A stretch of DNA of 64,000 nt from Acetatifactor muris (GCF_024623325.1 NZ_JANJZD010000021.1:1-64000); one strand, 5' to 3'; counted from the stretch's first letter, positions 49,348 to 58,795 are shown. The notes: generated from the letters alone by a model not told the origin. Program-made: numbers and translations.

Positions 49348-50334
49348 TCACTCTTCATCTCCATCCAAAAGGTATGCATAGAGGCATTCCAGATATTTCA
49401 CATCATGCCGTTTGCTTATCGTAACAGGCGACAGGTTTATTTTGGCAAATGAATCCATTATTTTCTCTATATTCCGGCAGTTCATGGCTTTCTGTGCGAG
49501 ACGGAGCGATTTCTTCTCCGGAATTAGAACCAGCAGCCGCAGCATCCTCCTTCTCATAATGCTGTCAGCAACCTCTTTACGGATAATTTCCACAGCTTTA
49601 TCCTTTTTATAAAAATCCCCAAATGGGATAATCTGTGTGAAGGTATCCAAAAAAATATTCCTGCTGTTTTTCAACAGGTCTGCAATCTGCCCAGACACAT
49701 CATCTGCATCGGTATAAGCCCGGACTGCCTTTGGCTTCATCAGCCGCACCTCTGCCCGAAGAATCCCCTTTATAGGCTTCCGTTTCTTCCAATCTGCATT
49801 GGCACTTTTATGCTGACGTATAAATGCCCTTTCTAAGTCATAAAGCAGGAACTCAATGTCATTGCTGTTTCCGCACAGGCAAAAGCTGGCATTATCATCA
49901 AAGTATTCATAACTAGCCGGTGAGAATCCTTTCACCCTGCCAATCCTCTTGAGAACTTTCAGGTATGCCAGAGTATTTGCCCGGGTGCCGACATCCATAT
50001 CTGTAACAAAATTCATCCCTGACAAAACAAAATCATCTATCCGGTATTTCCCATTGAAATATTCAATAATCCTTTTATCCAGCTTTCGAATTAGTCTGTC
50101 TATATCAGACACATCATCTACCAGCAGGTACGTGTTGACAATCACCCGAATCTTCTTTTTATACTGGCTGTCACGGTAGATGACTGTTATTCCTTTACTG
50201 CCTAGAGAATGATCAATATATTCTCCACTATCCCCATCTATATAATCTTCCCCATCATATGACTTGGCAAAAACCTTTTGAAAATGTTCATTATCCAATA
50301 CCGCAGACAGCTCAAATACCTGATTTAAGTTCAT
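49348..50334 (-). CDS. Rep-like protein, possibly rolling-circle initiator
   Basis: This 328-residue protein contains YFNGKYRIDDFVLSGMNFVT, LKVLKRIGRVKGFSPASYEY and GILRAEVRLMKPKAVRAYTD. These segments remind me of plasmid and phage replication initiators of the gene II/X or Rep_trans type (SRLDLCVDI..., VKGF, RLEVRL). A clear HUH motif is not obvious, so the assignment is tentative. The N-terminal region (SLGSKGITVIYRDSQYKKKI) is beta-rich. It lies next to the primase-helicase gene, which fits a replication role. Conservation of the catalytic Tyr was not established. Confidence 0.45.
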   Translation of the reverse strand: MNLNQVFELSAVLDNEHFQKVFAKSYDGEDYIDGDSGEYIDHSLGSKGITVIYRDSQYKKKIRVIVNTYLLVDDVSDIDRLIRKLDKRIIEYFNGKYRIDDFVLSGMNFVTDMDVGTRANTLAYLKVLKRIGRVKGFSPASYEYFDDNASFCLCGNSNDIEFLLYDLERAFIRQHKSANADWKKRKPIKGILRAEVRLMKPKAVRAYTDADDVSGQIADLLKNSRNIFLDTFTQIIPFGDFYKKDKAVEIIRKEVADSIMRRRMLRLLVLIPEKKSLRLAQKAMNCRNIEKIMDSFAKINLSPVTISKRHDVKYLECLYAYLLDGDEE

Positions 50335-50499
50335 AATATTGCCTCCCTATTACAAATATTTTTTACAAAATAGTTGGCGGAATTTGAACTTTATATTGCG
50401 CTATAGTTGTGTAGATACAGTGCAATCCATCCCCAGTAAATCCCACTGGTTATGTGATTTATATTTGACAAAAGAAAATTGGTTTTTTATGTGTCATTA

Positions 50500-53214
50500 T
50501 CATGTATACTCTTTTTGATCATATTCTGATTCCATTAAGATCGCCTGCCGAAGCGGGAAATTAGAAAACAGTTTAACAGTAGCATCACACCGAAGCAGCC
50601 TTGCACGTCCAACAGCCTGCTCCAGATCCGTTTCAATAATATAGAACTGAATCGTCCTCAATATTTCATCGTCAAAAGTGGAAAAACGAAATCGGTATCC
50701 ATTATAAGTAACAATGGCACACGGATTTAAATCGGCATCTGTATCAAATCCAAGCATAAATGCGAACAGCTTATATATCCAGTCTGGCTGGTGCGGTGTT
50801 CCAATGACATCTATATCCTGCCCCTTCAACACATCACACCCAACACAATTACCATAGTACATGTCATCTGTGCAGTAATCCGCATATTTTTTGAATGTAA
50901 TCGTATGTTCACACCCTGTCCATTTTTTGATATGCTCCATTACTTTAGGATGACCGTCCAGGTATGCGCGGCTCATGGGCCGTTCATAGTATTGATAAAG
51001 CGTCCCCGTCAACATAGCCTTTTTGCAATCATAAAATCTGACATTCTCATCTCCAAAACAATATTTACAGACATCCTCATTTGCCGTTGCTGAAAGCATA
51101 ATGTATTTAACACCGTCAGGCAGATTCGTTTTTTTTGTAAAGACAATGCTGTTACAGCCACCTCCATCTTCTTCACGGCAACAAAAATGCGTCCCCTCGC
51201 ACAATGCCTGAATATTTATCTCCGTGTCTATATCAGCATATGATTTATCAAATGCTATTTTATTCACAGTGAATAGTCCATAAAACTCACTTTTTTTCAG
51301 AATCTTTTTTATTTTGGCGCAGAGTGAGTCACGGGTTGGCAACTTTTTCTTCAATCGTTTCAGTTCTGAAAGTGAAACCGTTATCCGATCTGCGAGGACT
51401 GTGCTAAATATGTAATCTTCATCAATTATAACAAGATCATATTTTTGCAAATCCACACTAGATAAGCGCCTGTGAGTGGTAATAGCACAGCCAGTAGAAC
51501 CATAAAATTTATCACGTTCCGATAGATATTGTTTCAATATTTTTGCATCGCACTTTTTTTCTTTTTTGATAGCCTTGATAATACGTGGAATTGGCGATTT
51601 CCCTGAATCAAGCAGGGTCTCAATATTATCCCAGACTTCCACAGGAAGTAAATCTCCTATTTCATGCAGCGAGGGTGATACATCCAAGTGGATACCCATT
51701 GCTTTTGCACGTTCTGCAATTTCGCGTTTCAATTTGTTAGTTGGCACTACTATCAACACCTTCATTTCCGGATGCTCCTTCAGCAACTGCAAAACCGTTT
51801 GTGTCTTGCCCAAAGCGGTCTGCGATTTGATAACATGCCAAGCTTTTTCACTTGATTCAACTGCTCTATTGAATTTTTTCTTAAAATCTTCGCTGGCTTC
51901 ATCCAAGCTTACCAACTGTTCTTCGTTATTGCTGACCCTCTCGATTTGATGCGGCCGTATACTGCATGTGGACAGAATGTTCTGTCCATGAGTGCAGGTT
52001 CTGTGATAAGGACAAAAGCTACTGCATGGGTATGGATTCCTTCGCTTGATATAATAGAAGTAATAATCCCAGTTGCTAAATGTCAATCCGTTATCCCTGT
52101 CAGAGAATTTTGATTTAAGGATATCCTTAAATATTTTTTCTCCTGATTCAACAAGGGCAAGGTTTGTAGCGAGGCCGAATAGTTCTTTATTCGACAGGCA
52201 TCTTCTATTATCGTTCGATTCAAATTCATGATAGAGTTCGCAGCTGAAACCGATAGATTTAATAACACTTGATCTGTATGGCTGATGAATATGGTACTTC
52301 CTGACTGTCATTGACTGTTGAGTTTCCTCTTGTTCAACATCCTCTTGAAAGTTAATCACGTAATTCAGCCGTAATAATTTTTCACCAAAATCCCTATTAT
52401 TATATATAATAGGTTTTGGTGAGTTTTTATCATTTTTATGATGAGGAATCCTGCCGGGATTCTCATCATAATATTTTTCCATTTTAAGATCCGTATTAGT
52501 CCTCAATTCCTCGGCTAGTGAAACAACAGGAAGTTTTCTGCCATCTAAAACAATGCCTGTGCCCTCAGCAAATGAAACAATCTTCCGCTTGTAATTAGTA
52601 GCCCCATACCGATTCTTCAAATAGAGCGACATATTCATGAGTACCATATCAGGATTGATAGTCGGCATCTTTTCATCAAAATATAAAACTTTGTTTCCTC
52701 CAAAATGCAGATCAATGATGCCGTTGTACTTCTTGTCTGCTTCGGGAAAAATTGTAAGCAAAGCCTTTTGTATTACTTCAGCTTCCCGCAAGCTGTAAAT
52801 GGATACTTCATTAAGGAACACAATACAGAACATTTGATGGGCAGATTCCCACGAAAGGCTGGAAAAAATATCGTATGCAAAGAAAATCGGCAGATTATAT
52901 TGCCTTGCACGTTGTTTAATATCCGCAAATGAGAAACCACTATCTTGCTTTTTATTGGAACTGCTCAAATTATTGAAAGAAAGCGCAAACAACTGAGTCT
53001 GTTTAAAAGTATCTTTGCTCAGATGTTCATTTGTAAAAGTTGATGGGCAGAATGAATACCCTTTTGCACCTACAATATTAACAAACATTTTGGATTGACT
53101 GCTTTCAACAGAAAATATATTCTGGGCAATCCCTTTTGACAGACTTTCTCTCATAGATGCAGAAGGCACATCACACCAACATGTTTTGCTGAGACAAATA
53201 TCAAATGTAGTCAT
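50500..53214 (-). CDS. Primase-helicase fusion with cysteine cluster
   Basis: This 904-residue protein has an N-terminal region (about 100-260) with AYDIFSSLSWESAHQMFCIV and KYNGIIDLHFGGNKVLYF that resembles archaeo-eukaryotic-type primases of mobile elements. A cysteine cluster follows near 395-425 (PCSSFCPYHRTCTHGQNILS). The helicase part has the Walker A-like SQTALGKTQTVLQLL, then VLIVVPTNKLKREIAERAKA, a DEAD-like IIDEDYIFSTV and a C-terminal EQAVGRARLL motif. It is a candidate replication protein of the element carrying the PRTRC-like operon. Its unusual composition is AT-rich, like the genes to its left. Confidence 0.78.
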   Translation of the reverse strand: MTTFDICLSKTCWCDVPSASMRESLSKGIAQNIFSVESSQSKMFVNIVGAKGYSFCPSTFTNEHLSKDTFKQTQLFALSFNNLSSSNKKQDSGFSFADIKQRARQYNLPIFFAYDIFSSLSWESAHQMFCIVFLNEVSIYSLREAEVIQKALLTIFPEADKKYNGIIDLHFGGNKVLYFDEKMPTINPDMVLMNMSLYLKNRYGATNYKRKIVSFAEGTGIVLDGRKLPVVSLAEELRTNTDLKMEKYYDENPGRIPHHKNDKNSPKPIIYNNRDFGEKLLRLNYVINFQEDVEQEETQQSMTVRKYHIHQPYRSSVIKSIGFSCELYHEFESNDNRRCLSNKELFGLATNLALVESGEKIFKDILKSKFSDRDNGLTFSNWDYYFYYIKRRNPYPCSSFCPYHRTCTHGQNILSTCSIRPHQIERVSNNEEQLVSLDEASEDFKKKFNRAVESSEKAWHVIKSQTALGKTQTVLQLLKEHPEMKVLIVVPTNKLKREIAERAKAMGIHLDVSPSLHEIGDLLPVEVWDNIETLLDSGKSPIPRIIKAIKKEKKCDAKILKQYLSERDKFYGSTGCAITTHRRLSSVDLQKYDLVIIDEDYIFSTVLADRITVSLSELKRLKKKLPTRDSLCAKIKKILKKSEFYGLFTVNKIAFDKSYADIDTEINIQALCEGTHFCCREEDGGGCNSIVFTKKTNLPDGVKYIMLSATANEDVCKYCFGDENVRFYDCKKAMLTGTLYQYYERPMSRAYLDGHPKVMEHIKKWTGCEHTITFKKYADYCTDDMYYGNCVGCDVLKGQDIDVIGTPHQPDWIYKLFAFMLGFDTDADLNPCAIVTYNGYRFRFSTFDDEILRTIQFYIIETDLEQAVGRARLLRCDATVKLFSNFPLRQAILMESEYDQKEYT

Positions 53215-53342
53215 AACATCAACCCCTTTCCAAATTTTTATTTTCTGGTAGGAGCAAATTAAAAAAATTATTGTAAAAAAATAAAGGGCAACATCATCCG
53301 CCCCTTATTTTCCACATCTTTACAGGCAAAACAGCCATCCCA

Positions 53343-53519
53343 CTACCTATTTACTGGAACGGCTTTAAATTCCACTCCTGCAAAATTGTCCGCATCAAGA
53401 ATGTACTCGCCATCTTTCCATCTATCATTCACTATCTGTTCTGCCATCTTTTGACTTCCGGCTTCCACCTCAACCACATGCCTCAATATTTCCATTATCT
53501 CAACTTTATACCCCGCCAT
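53343..53519 (-). CDS. DpnD/PcfM-family protein, second copy
   Basis: This 58-residue protein starts MAGYKVEIMEILRHVVEVEA and contains WKDGEYILDADNFAGVEFKA, the same pattern as the protein at 38,475-38,669. ATG 53,517-53,519 follows GGAGGCGGCAAGCTG, and the upstream gene's stop overlaps its first base. This is a second copy of an ICE-type accessory protein in the window. Confidence 0.83.
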   Translation of the reverse strand: MAGYKVEIMEILRHVVEVEAGSQKMAEQIVNDRWKDGEYILDADNFAGVEFKAVPVNR

Positions 53520-53737
53520 CAGCTTGCCGCCTCCAGTTCCATCGGCTCTACCGTCACCCACGGATTATGCAACCACTCCTTACACTGCCGCAGGCTGGCA
53601 AATTCCTCAACCCATGCATGACCAGTAGAATTGTCAATCCCAACATAACCACCATTTTCATGTACATAGAAAAGCCCCAACGGGCGGCGTGTCTCAATTA
53701 CCACCCTTGCATGGATCGGCTTTAACTTTTTAATCAT
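53519..53737 (-). CDS. Small unknown protein, 72 residues
   Basis: The product starts MIKKLKPIHARVVIETRRPL and contains GLFYVHENGGYVGIDNSTGH. It is compact and beta-rich with one Cys. It overlaps the DpnD-like gene by 1 base and lies 14 bp downstream of the recombinase gene. Similar small proteins occur next to DpnD/PcfM genes in other elements. Function unknown. Confidence 0.65.
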   Translation of the reverse strand: MIKKLKPIHARVVIETRRPLGLFYVHENGGYVGIDNSTGHAWVEEFASLRQCKEWLHNPWVTVEPMELEAAS

Positions 53738-53751
53738 AAACAGAATCCCTC

Positions 53752-54300
53752 CTACAAATTTCTATAAAGTGTAGACTTCTTAATCCCCGTCAGTTCCTCA
53801 ATCTCCTTGATGGAATACTGCTCCGTTTTATACAGTTTAACCGCTTTTTTCACCTGCTCAGGATCGGCCCTCGGCCTTCCCCCTGTCCTTCCTCTGGCCC
53901 TGGCCGACTTCAACCCTTCACGGGTACGGTCAGCAATAACATCCCTCTCAAACTGGGCTATGGCTGACATAAGCGTGAACAGGAGCTTACCGGTTGGGCT
54001 GTTCGTGTCGATAGATTCTTTGAGCGACACAAGATTTACGCCTTTGCTCTGGAAAATCTCGGTAAGTTCAATCAGGTCTTTCGTACTGCGCCCCAGCCGG
54101 GACAAAGACTCGACTACCACGGTATCGCCTTCTGTTATCCGGTCCAGCAGCTTTGTCAGTTCGGGACGGTTCTTTTTTGTCCCGCTCATTTTTTCATTGT
54201 AGATCATATCCACGCCATATTTTTCCAGGGCATCAAGCTGCCTGTCCAGATTTTGTGCCTCAGTTGACACTCTGGCGTACCCGAAAACATAGTTTTTCAT
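53752..54300 (-). CDS. Invertase/resolvase-type serine recombinase
   Basis: This 182-residue protein has the resolvase catalytic domain (FGYARVSTEAQNLDRQLDAL, Ser12 as nucleophile; VESLSRLGRSTKDLIELTEI) and the helix-turn-helix C-terminus of Pin/Hin invertases (RARGRTGGRPRADPEQVKKA). The length is typical. It is followed by two short genes that share its strand. It may invert or resolve the element and is distinct from the large recombinase at 3,117-4,730. All core residues are visible. Confidence 0.93.
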   Translation of the reverse strand: MKNYVFGYARVSTEAQNLDRQLDALEKYGVDMIYNEKMSGTKKNRPELTKLLDRITEGDTVVVESLSRLGRSTKDLIELTEIFQSKGVNLVSLKESIDTNSPTGKLLFTLMSAIAQFERDVIADRTREGLKSARARGRTGGRPRADPEQVKKAVKLYKTEQYSIKEIEELTGIKKSTLYRNL

Positions 54301-54459
54301 TCAATCACCTCGCAATAATGTATGGCAATCGGAACGTAGATTTTGGAACGAGTTTTGAAGCAAAACACCCCTCAAAACCATCTGATTTTAAGAAGCATTC
54401 TATCCTCTAAAAACCCGCCCCAATAACGACCGTTTAGGGACAGCCTTTCTTCCCTTTAA
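54301..54459. other. Intergenic gap before the recombinase gene
   Basis: About 160 bp without a gene. A T-rich stretch and no convincing hairpin are seen. The promoter of the recombinase gene probably lies here. Confidence 0.4.
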
Positions 54460-56319
54460 TTATGCCGCTTTTCTCTGCTCCACGCCATCTCTATTTCTAT
54501 ACGTGACCTGCAGCGTCTGTCCGTTGACAACCCTAGCAACCATCACCTGGCTGGAGGGCTTCGACTTTCCGAAAGTACAGATACTTTCCCCGTTATCCAC
54601 AAATATCGGATAATTCCGCCCGGAAAGCCTCTGGATCAGCATTGCGGCATCCAGCCCGGCACGCACCTGCTCCGACAGGGACAGGCATTTGTATTCCCGC
54701 CCCTCATAGGAAAAGCGGAAGCAATCCTTGATCTCCCCGGTACTTTTCACAAGCTCCGTAAGCACAATCTCGGTACTGCCCATCTTTAACCCATCTAACA
54801 TCAGCTCCACGCGCTTTGCCATATACAGGATGGCTTCGTTTATCAGCCTTTTTGTCTGGGCAATCTCTGTCTCCGTCTCTGCAATCAGCCCTTCGTAATC
54901 ATACTCCTCCGTGCTGCCCAGAGCTTTCATCTGTGCTTCAATCTCTTTCTTCTTTCCGCACAGCTCACTGAACTGCCCGGACTGTTCTTCTGACCATCCG
55001 CCATTCCTGATACTGTTTTCCTGTTCACTGATCCTGTTTTCAAGCTCCGAAAGCCTATCAGAATAATCCTCCCTGTCCAGCTCCCTTGCGACATTCATCT
55101 CCTGAAGACGCTGGTTCAGTTCTGACAGTTTATTATTTTCCTTTTCGAGCGACTCTGCTTTCTGCTTGTCAAATGCCTCCCTTGCAGCATTTTCATCTGC
55201 TCTGGCGGCAATCAGGATACTTTTTATCGGATTTCCCTCATCAACAATCGCCGACAGCTTTTTCTGCATTTCTTCCCTCACGGCTTCGGCATTTTCCTCC
55301 GTCACCACCGTACCGCATACCGGACACGGATGTCCTGATACAATATCCACGAACGCATTTTTCTGCCTGTTAAATTCTCCTCGCAGAGCATTAAGCCGCG
55401 CCTCCGCTTCAGCAATCTGTGCCGTAAAGGATGACTGGTACTGCTGTGCAGACTGCTTTGCTATGGATTTTTCCGTCTCTTTTATCTCTCTCAAAAGCTC
55501 CTGCATGGCTTTGTCCTCATTGCTGTCTGATGCCTCAGAGAGCAGGGCTGCCCGCTGTCTGCGCAGTTCTTCCAACGTCCCTTTTTCTTCCTCCGGATTC
55601 CGTCCTTCATCACGGATCATAGAAAGTTCTTCCATTTCGGAGGAAATATCATCAACGGACGCTTTCAGTTCCTCCAGTTTCGCAGTGCGTTCCTCACGCT
55701 GGAAATCCTGAAGCTCCTTCTGCCCCCTGTAACTGATAAGCGTGTCATTCAGTTCTTTCAGTTCGCTCCTCCGGTTTTTGATGAACACCTCCGGTGAAAG
55801 TAGGGATTTATCTGCCAGAATCTCCTGTGAGGATGTGGGTAGTGCCTCCATTACGTCCTCATGCTTTACAACCGGCAGGAGCTTTTCAAGCATCCCTTTT
55901 CCACTCTCGCCAAGCACATTAATAAAATATAAGGGATTCAGGATGGAGAGGAACACATCCTTTCCCCCAAAAACCTTGTTTAAATCTGACTGCCTGACAG
56001 TAATCCCGTCATAGGCGATCGCCGTGTCACGTTTCCTTGTCCTAGTCAGGTTATGGGATTTCCCTTTATCATCCACAAAATCCACGCTTACCGTCATTTC
56101 CTGCATATTCTTATTCTGCAGCCGGTCCAGTCCCTTGTCGCCAAAGAAAGGCGTGCCCACAAACGCAAAAGCTATCGCGTCGGCAATGCTTGATTTCCCC
56201 TGCCCGTTGGAAGCCGTAATGAAAGTCATATCCCCAAAGTCAAAGGCAACGGTATCTTCAAAGCATTTGAATCCGGTAAGGGCCAGCCTTGTAATCGTAA
56301 AACCATTCATCTTCTTCAT
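54460..56319 (-). CDS. Rad50/SbcC-like ATPase
   Basis: This 619-residue protein has an ABC-type ATPase N-terminus (TGFKCFEDTVAFDFGDMTFI, Walker A SNGQGKSS at about residues 37-44), a central coiled coil of about 360 residues and a zinc-hook CPVC motif at residues 332-335. The C-terminal part has SLSEQVRAGLDAAMLIQRLS and the Walker B-like IFVDNGESI. Rad50/SbcC proteins act with nucleases to open DNA ends. The start is uncertain; ATG 56,317-56,319 was chosen, with AAAGGA 12 bases before it. The adjacent RAD52-like gene suggests a recombination module. Confidence 0.85.
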   Translation of the reverse strand: MKKMNGFTITRLALTGFKCFEDTVAFDFGDMTFITASNGQGKSSIADAIAFAFVGTPFFGDKGLDRLQNKNMQEMTVSVDFVDDKGKSHNLTRTRKRDTAIAYDGITVRQSDLNKVFGGKDVFLSILNPLYFINVLGESGKGMLEKLLPVVKHEDVMEALPTSSQEILADKSLLSPEVFIKNRRSELKELNDTLISYRGQKELQDFQREERTAKLEELKASVDDISSEMEELSMIRDEGRNPEEEKGTLEELRRQRAALLSEASDSNEDKAMQELLREIKETEKSIAKQSAQQYQSSFTAQIAEAEARLNALRGEFNRQKNAFVDIVSGHPCPVCGTVVTEENAEAVREEMQKKLSAIVDEGNPIKSILIAARADENAAREAFDKQKAESLEKENNKLSELNQRLQEMNVARELDREDYSDRLSELENRISEQENSIRNGGWSEEQSGQFSELCGKKKEIEAQMKALGSTEEYDYEGLIAETETEIAQTKRLINEAILYMAKRVELMLDGLKMGSTEIVLTELVKSTGEIKDCFRFSYEGREYKCLSLSEQVRAGLDAAMLIQRLSGRNYPIFVDNGESICTFGKSKPSSQVMVARVVNGQTLQVTYRNRDGVEQRKAA

Positions 56320-56378
56320 AAATGCTGTCATTCCTTTCAAAAGGAGAGGGGATGTCACGCCCCTCTCCGGATCATCGT

Positions 56379-57290
56379 TTATGCCGCCAGCTGGTAGGCG
56401 CTGATGAGATTGTACTCGCCGTAGTTCCCATTCTTTTTCTCAATCTGCACGTTATTAAGGCAGGCGCCCGCCTTAATCGACTGGTCTGTAGCCCTGATGT
56501 AAGCTTTCACCACACTGCCTCTCCGGTCAACCATCTCCAAAAACTGGCTGGATTTCCCTGACGGCCTGATAGAACGGACTTGATAATCATAAGCCGGGGA
56601 TGCCGCAGCCCGTCCTGCATTCGCTTCTGTATTCGTTGCCTGCGCAGCCTGTGCCTGTCTGCTGTTTGCCGCTGGCGCTGCCTGCGTCTGTCTGGCATTT
56701 GCTGCGGATGCTGTCTGCGCCTGCCTTGCATTTGATACAGATGCTGCCTGTGTCTGTCTGGTATTCGCCGCCGGTGCCTGCCCGGAAGGATTTCCCTGCT
56801 GGGCAGGCCTTGCTCCGAATATCCTGTTCAGCATGGCATTGTATTCCCTCTCCAGCCTGACATATTCATTCTGTTTGATCACAAAGGATCTGCCACGGGC
56901 TTCAATCTCCACCCATACCCCTTCCATCTCATATAGGTAGCGCCCGATGCCCCAGACACTTGCGGCACGCTTGAAGGAATCCGACAGTCCGCCCTTGATC
57001 GGCTCAAAATCGCTGTTCTCCGCACCGTCAAATTTTGTCACCCACTCCTTCCGTTCATCATAAAAGATACTGATGCCGCAAATCTGGGAATTGTCATGCC
57101 ACAGGGAGTATACGTTTTTCCAGTTGAACGGCCCGACTGTTTCATCCAGTCTTTTCTGGACAGCACGGGCATCCATATAAGCCACGGCCATCCCCCTCTG
57201 CTTATCCTGTGAAGTAACCTGGATCTTCCACTCAATCTCCCTGCCATTGAACGGCTCACGCAGCCGCCTGATGATTTCCTCATAATTCAT
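56379..57290 (-). CDS. RAD52-like single-strand annealing protein
   Basis: This 303-residue protein has a RAD52/22-type core in residues 1-150: FNGREIEWKIQVTSQDKQRG, MDARAVQKRLDETVGPFNWK and DSFKRAASVWGIGRYLYEME. The family pairs complementary single strands in homologous recombination. The middle is a low-complexity region with Ala- and Gln-rich repeats (NARQAQTASAANARQTQAAP) that is probably flexible. The C-terminal 75 residues contain YDYQVRSIRPSGKSSQFLEM. ATG 57,288-57,290 follows AAGGAGATTAAAAAGC. It is directly upstream of the Rad50-like gene. Confidence 0.85.
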   Translation of the reverse strand: MNYEEIIRRLREPFNGREIEWKIQVTSQDKQRGMAVAYMDARAVQKRLDETVGPFNWKNVYSLWHDNSQICGISIFYDERKEWVTKFDGAENSDFEPIKGGLSDSFKRAASVWGIGRYLYEMEGVWVEIEARGRSFVIKQNEYVRLEREYNAMLNRIFGARPAQQGNPSGQAPAANTRQTQAASVSNARQAQTASAANARQTQAAPAANSRQAQAAQATNTEANAGRAAASPAYDYQVRSIRPSGKSSQFLEMVDRRGSVVKAYIRATDQSIKAGACLNNVQIEKKNGNYGEYNLISAYQLAA

Positions 57291-57329
57291 GCTTTTTAAT
57301 CTCCTTCCTTTGGTCAAAATTTCTATTGG

Positions 57330-57545
57330 TTAAGCTACATATTCCCCACATACAGGGCATCTGTGTTGATCCGGCAGTATGCCGTAAATATCGTCAACGT
57401 AGAATAATCCGACAAACGGATTGTATATCGCCGTACAGCGTTTCCCTTTATACTCGGCGATAACATCGTTGCTGCCTTTCTCGTGCAGTATCACCGCCTC
57501 ATCCTGTGCCTTCAGGCTGTGTATCATTGCTTTTGCTGTAAACAT
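57330..57545 (-). CDS. Small protein with C-terminal CPVC motif
   Basis: This 71-residue product starts MFTAKAMIHSLKAQDEAVIL. It contains AEYKGKRCTAIYNPFVGLFY and ends in HRCPVCGEYVA, which suggests a metal-binding tail. The ribosome site AAGGAGCAGTTGATACGGAT is more distant than usual (about 13 bases), so the start is uncertain. It lies between the RAD52-like and E2-like genes. It is a possible partner in the conjugation module, but it does not end in a Gly-Gly that would mark a ubiquitin-like protein. Confidence 0.6.
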   Translation of the reverse strand: MFTAKAMIHSLKAQDEAVILHEKGSNDVIAEYKGKRCTAIYNPFVGLFYVDDIYGILPDQHRCPVCGEYVA

Positions 57546-57552
57546 ATCCGTA

Positions 57553-58215
57553 TCAACTGCTCCTTCCTTCTATGAAATCATTCAAAACCCTCCCGCTTGG
57601 TATCAGCACGTCACTGTAATAAAATGCCGGTTCCTTGTCCTTTAACAGTTCCAGCAGATCCCGCATTTCCAGCCCCGGCTTATTCAGAGAATGGTTAAAG
57701 TGGTCATTGTTGTTCGGCATCGCCATAATATAGTAGGGCAGGCTTGCCAGGGTATGCAGGCTTTCACATTTTGGAAATGTATTATTCCCTGTGCAGAGAT
57801 AGAAGCCGCTGACATTTGACAGCGGGTAATGGAACATCTTTGTATCCGGCTTTAACCTGCCATCGTTTTCCACTACGCCAAGCCTGCAGCCACTTATGCG
57901 CCCTTCTGCCGAAAGCCTGAACCCGAATACCAGATGCGGCAGGGGAAAGTTTTTATATTCCGTGCCAAAATAACTGATATCCGCCCTGTCTTCCGTGTAG
58001 AGCAGCACAACGCCCCTGCTCCCGTCATCATATATGCTGGCCGATATACAGCCCTTCGGGAGCAGCCCGGTACGGACAGCCCCTCGGACCATGCTCTTAT
58101 CAATACATTTTACTAAAGTATCCGGGGCAATCTGTTTGAAGTTCTTAATGCCCCCTGAATCCCGCTCAACCATAACCCTGCCGTCATCGCTGATCCGGAT
58201 GACCGTTTCACTCAT
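57553..58215 (-). CDS. PRTRC-type protein B-like, E2-like fold
   Basis: This 220-residue protein resembles PRTRC system protein B, a family of E2-like proteins. The pattern FPLPHLVFGFRLSAEGRISG...MFHYPLSNVSGFYLCTGNNT recalls the family's FPxPxLVF...PLxNVxxxGxVCxG. Cys141 in LCTGNN is the candidate active cysteine. The C-terminal part has NNNDHFNHSLNKPG. ATG 58,213-58,215 has AGGAGGTGAAGGCGGC upstream and forms an ATGA overlap with the preceding gene. With the ThiF and JAMM genes nearby, it would complete an E1-E2-protease set. Conjugation activity is inferred from family and context. Confidence 0.7.
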   Translation of the reverse strand: MSETVIRISDDGRVMVERDSGGIKNFKQIAPDTLVKCIDKSMVRGAVRTGLLPKGCISASIYDDGSRGVVLLYTEDRADISYFGTEYKNFPLPHLVFGFRLSAEGRISGCRLGVVENDGRLKPDTKMFHYPLSNVSGFYLCTGNNTFPKCESLHTLASLPYYIMAMPNNNDHFNHSLNKPGLEMRDLLELLKDKEPAFYYSDVLIPSGRVLNDFIEGRSS

Positions 58216-58784
58216 GCCGCCTTCACCTCCTCTCCCGGAAGCTGTACAATGTCTGCTTTCTTTTTCTGCAGAATATCCCTCAGCCGCATACAGGCATCCG
58301 AAAACCATTCATAGATTTCAACCAGCCCGTAGGCCAGCCACCCCAGGTCAACATAGTCATCCTGATAGATAAATATGCCGATCCTGCTGTGGAACGGGCG
58401 TTTCGGTTCCGTATGCACCATGAACCTCCAGTCCAGGCAGTATGAGAAATTTAAGTGCCTCCCTATTTTCTGTCTTGCCTCCTGGATATACGGATTCTGC
58501 CCATCAGGAATTTTATGGGCTTTGCCATACTCGCCTGCCAGTAGGCAGAAATCGACGATCACCGGGTCTGACAGCACATGGATTTCCATGCCATGCCTTT
58601 CATAATACTGGCAGTAATAGCTTTCAAAGATATTTTCTATCAGCCCGTACATATTTTCGTAATAGACATCATAATCCACCGTGTCAAAGAAGTTCGCCTC
58701 TGCCACCTCATACCTGCCCATATCATAGAGCCTTTTGGCGATGTAAAGGGTATTCAGTATTTCATCAAACCCGTCTATGACCAT
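58212..58784 (-). CDS. Unknown protein of the PRTRC-like operon, 190 residues
   Basis: The product starts MVIDGFDEILNTLYIAKRLY and is acidic and Tyr-rich (FFDTVDYDVYYENMYGLIEN). The C-terminal half contains LDWRFMVHTEPKRPFHSRIG and LGWLAYGLVEIYEWFSDACM. No signal or membrane segment. ATG 58,782-58,784 has AGAGGTGCGGCGT. Its operon position between the E2-like gene and the 98-residue gene suggests a part in the same system. PRTRC systems often carry further unknown proteins (E, F), but I cannot match it. Confidence 0.62.
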   Translation of the reverse strand: MVIDGFDEILNTLYIAKRLYDMGRYEVAEANFFDTVDYDVYYENMYGLIENIFESYYCQYYERHGMEIHVLSDPVIVDFCLLAGEYGKAHKIPDGQNPYIQEARQKIGRHLNFSYCLDWRFMVHTEPKRPFHSRIGIFIYQDDYVDLGWLAYGLVEIYEWFSDACMRLRDILQKKKADIVQLPGEEVKAA

Positions 58785-58795
58785 ACGCCGCACCT

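Noticed and set aside
56500..56860. Ala/Gln-rich repeats as a possible DNA repeat element
   Set aside because: They lie in frame in the RAD52-like gene and encode its flexible linker.
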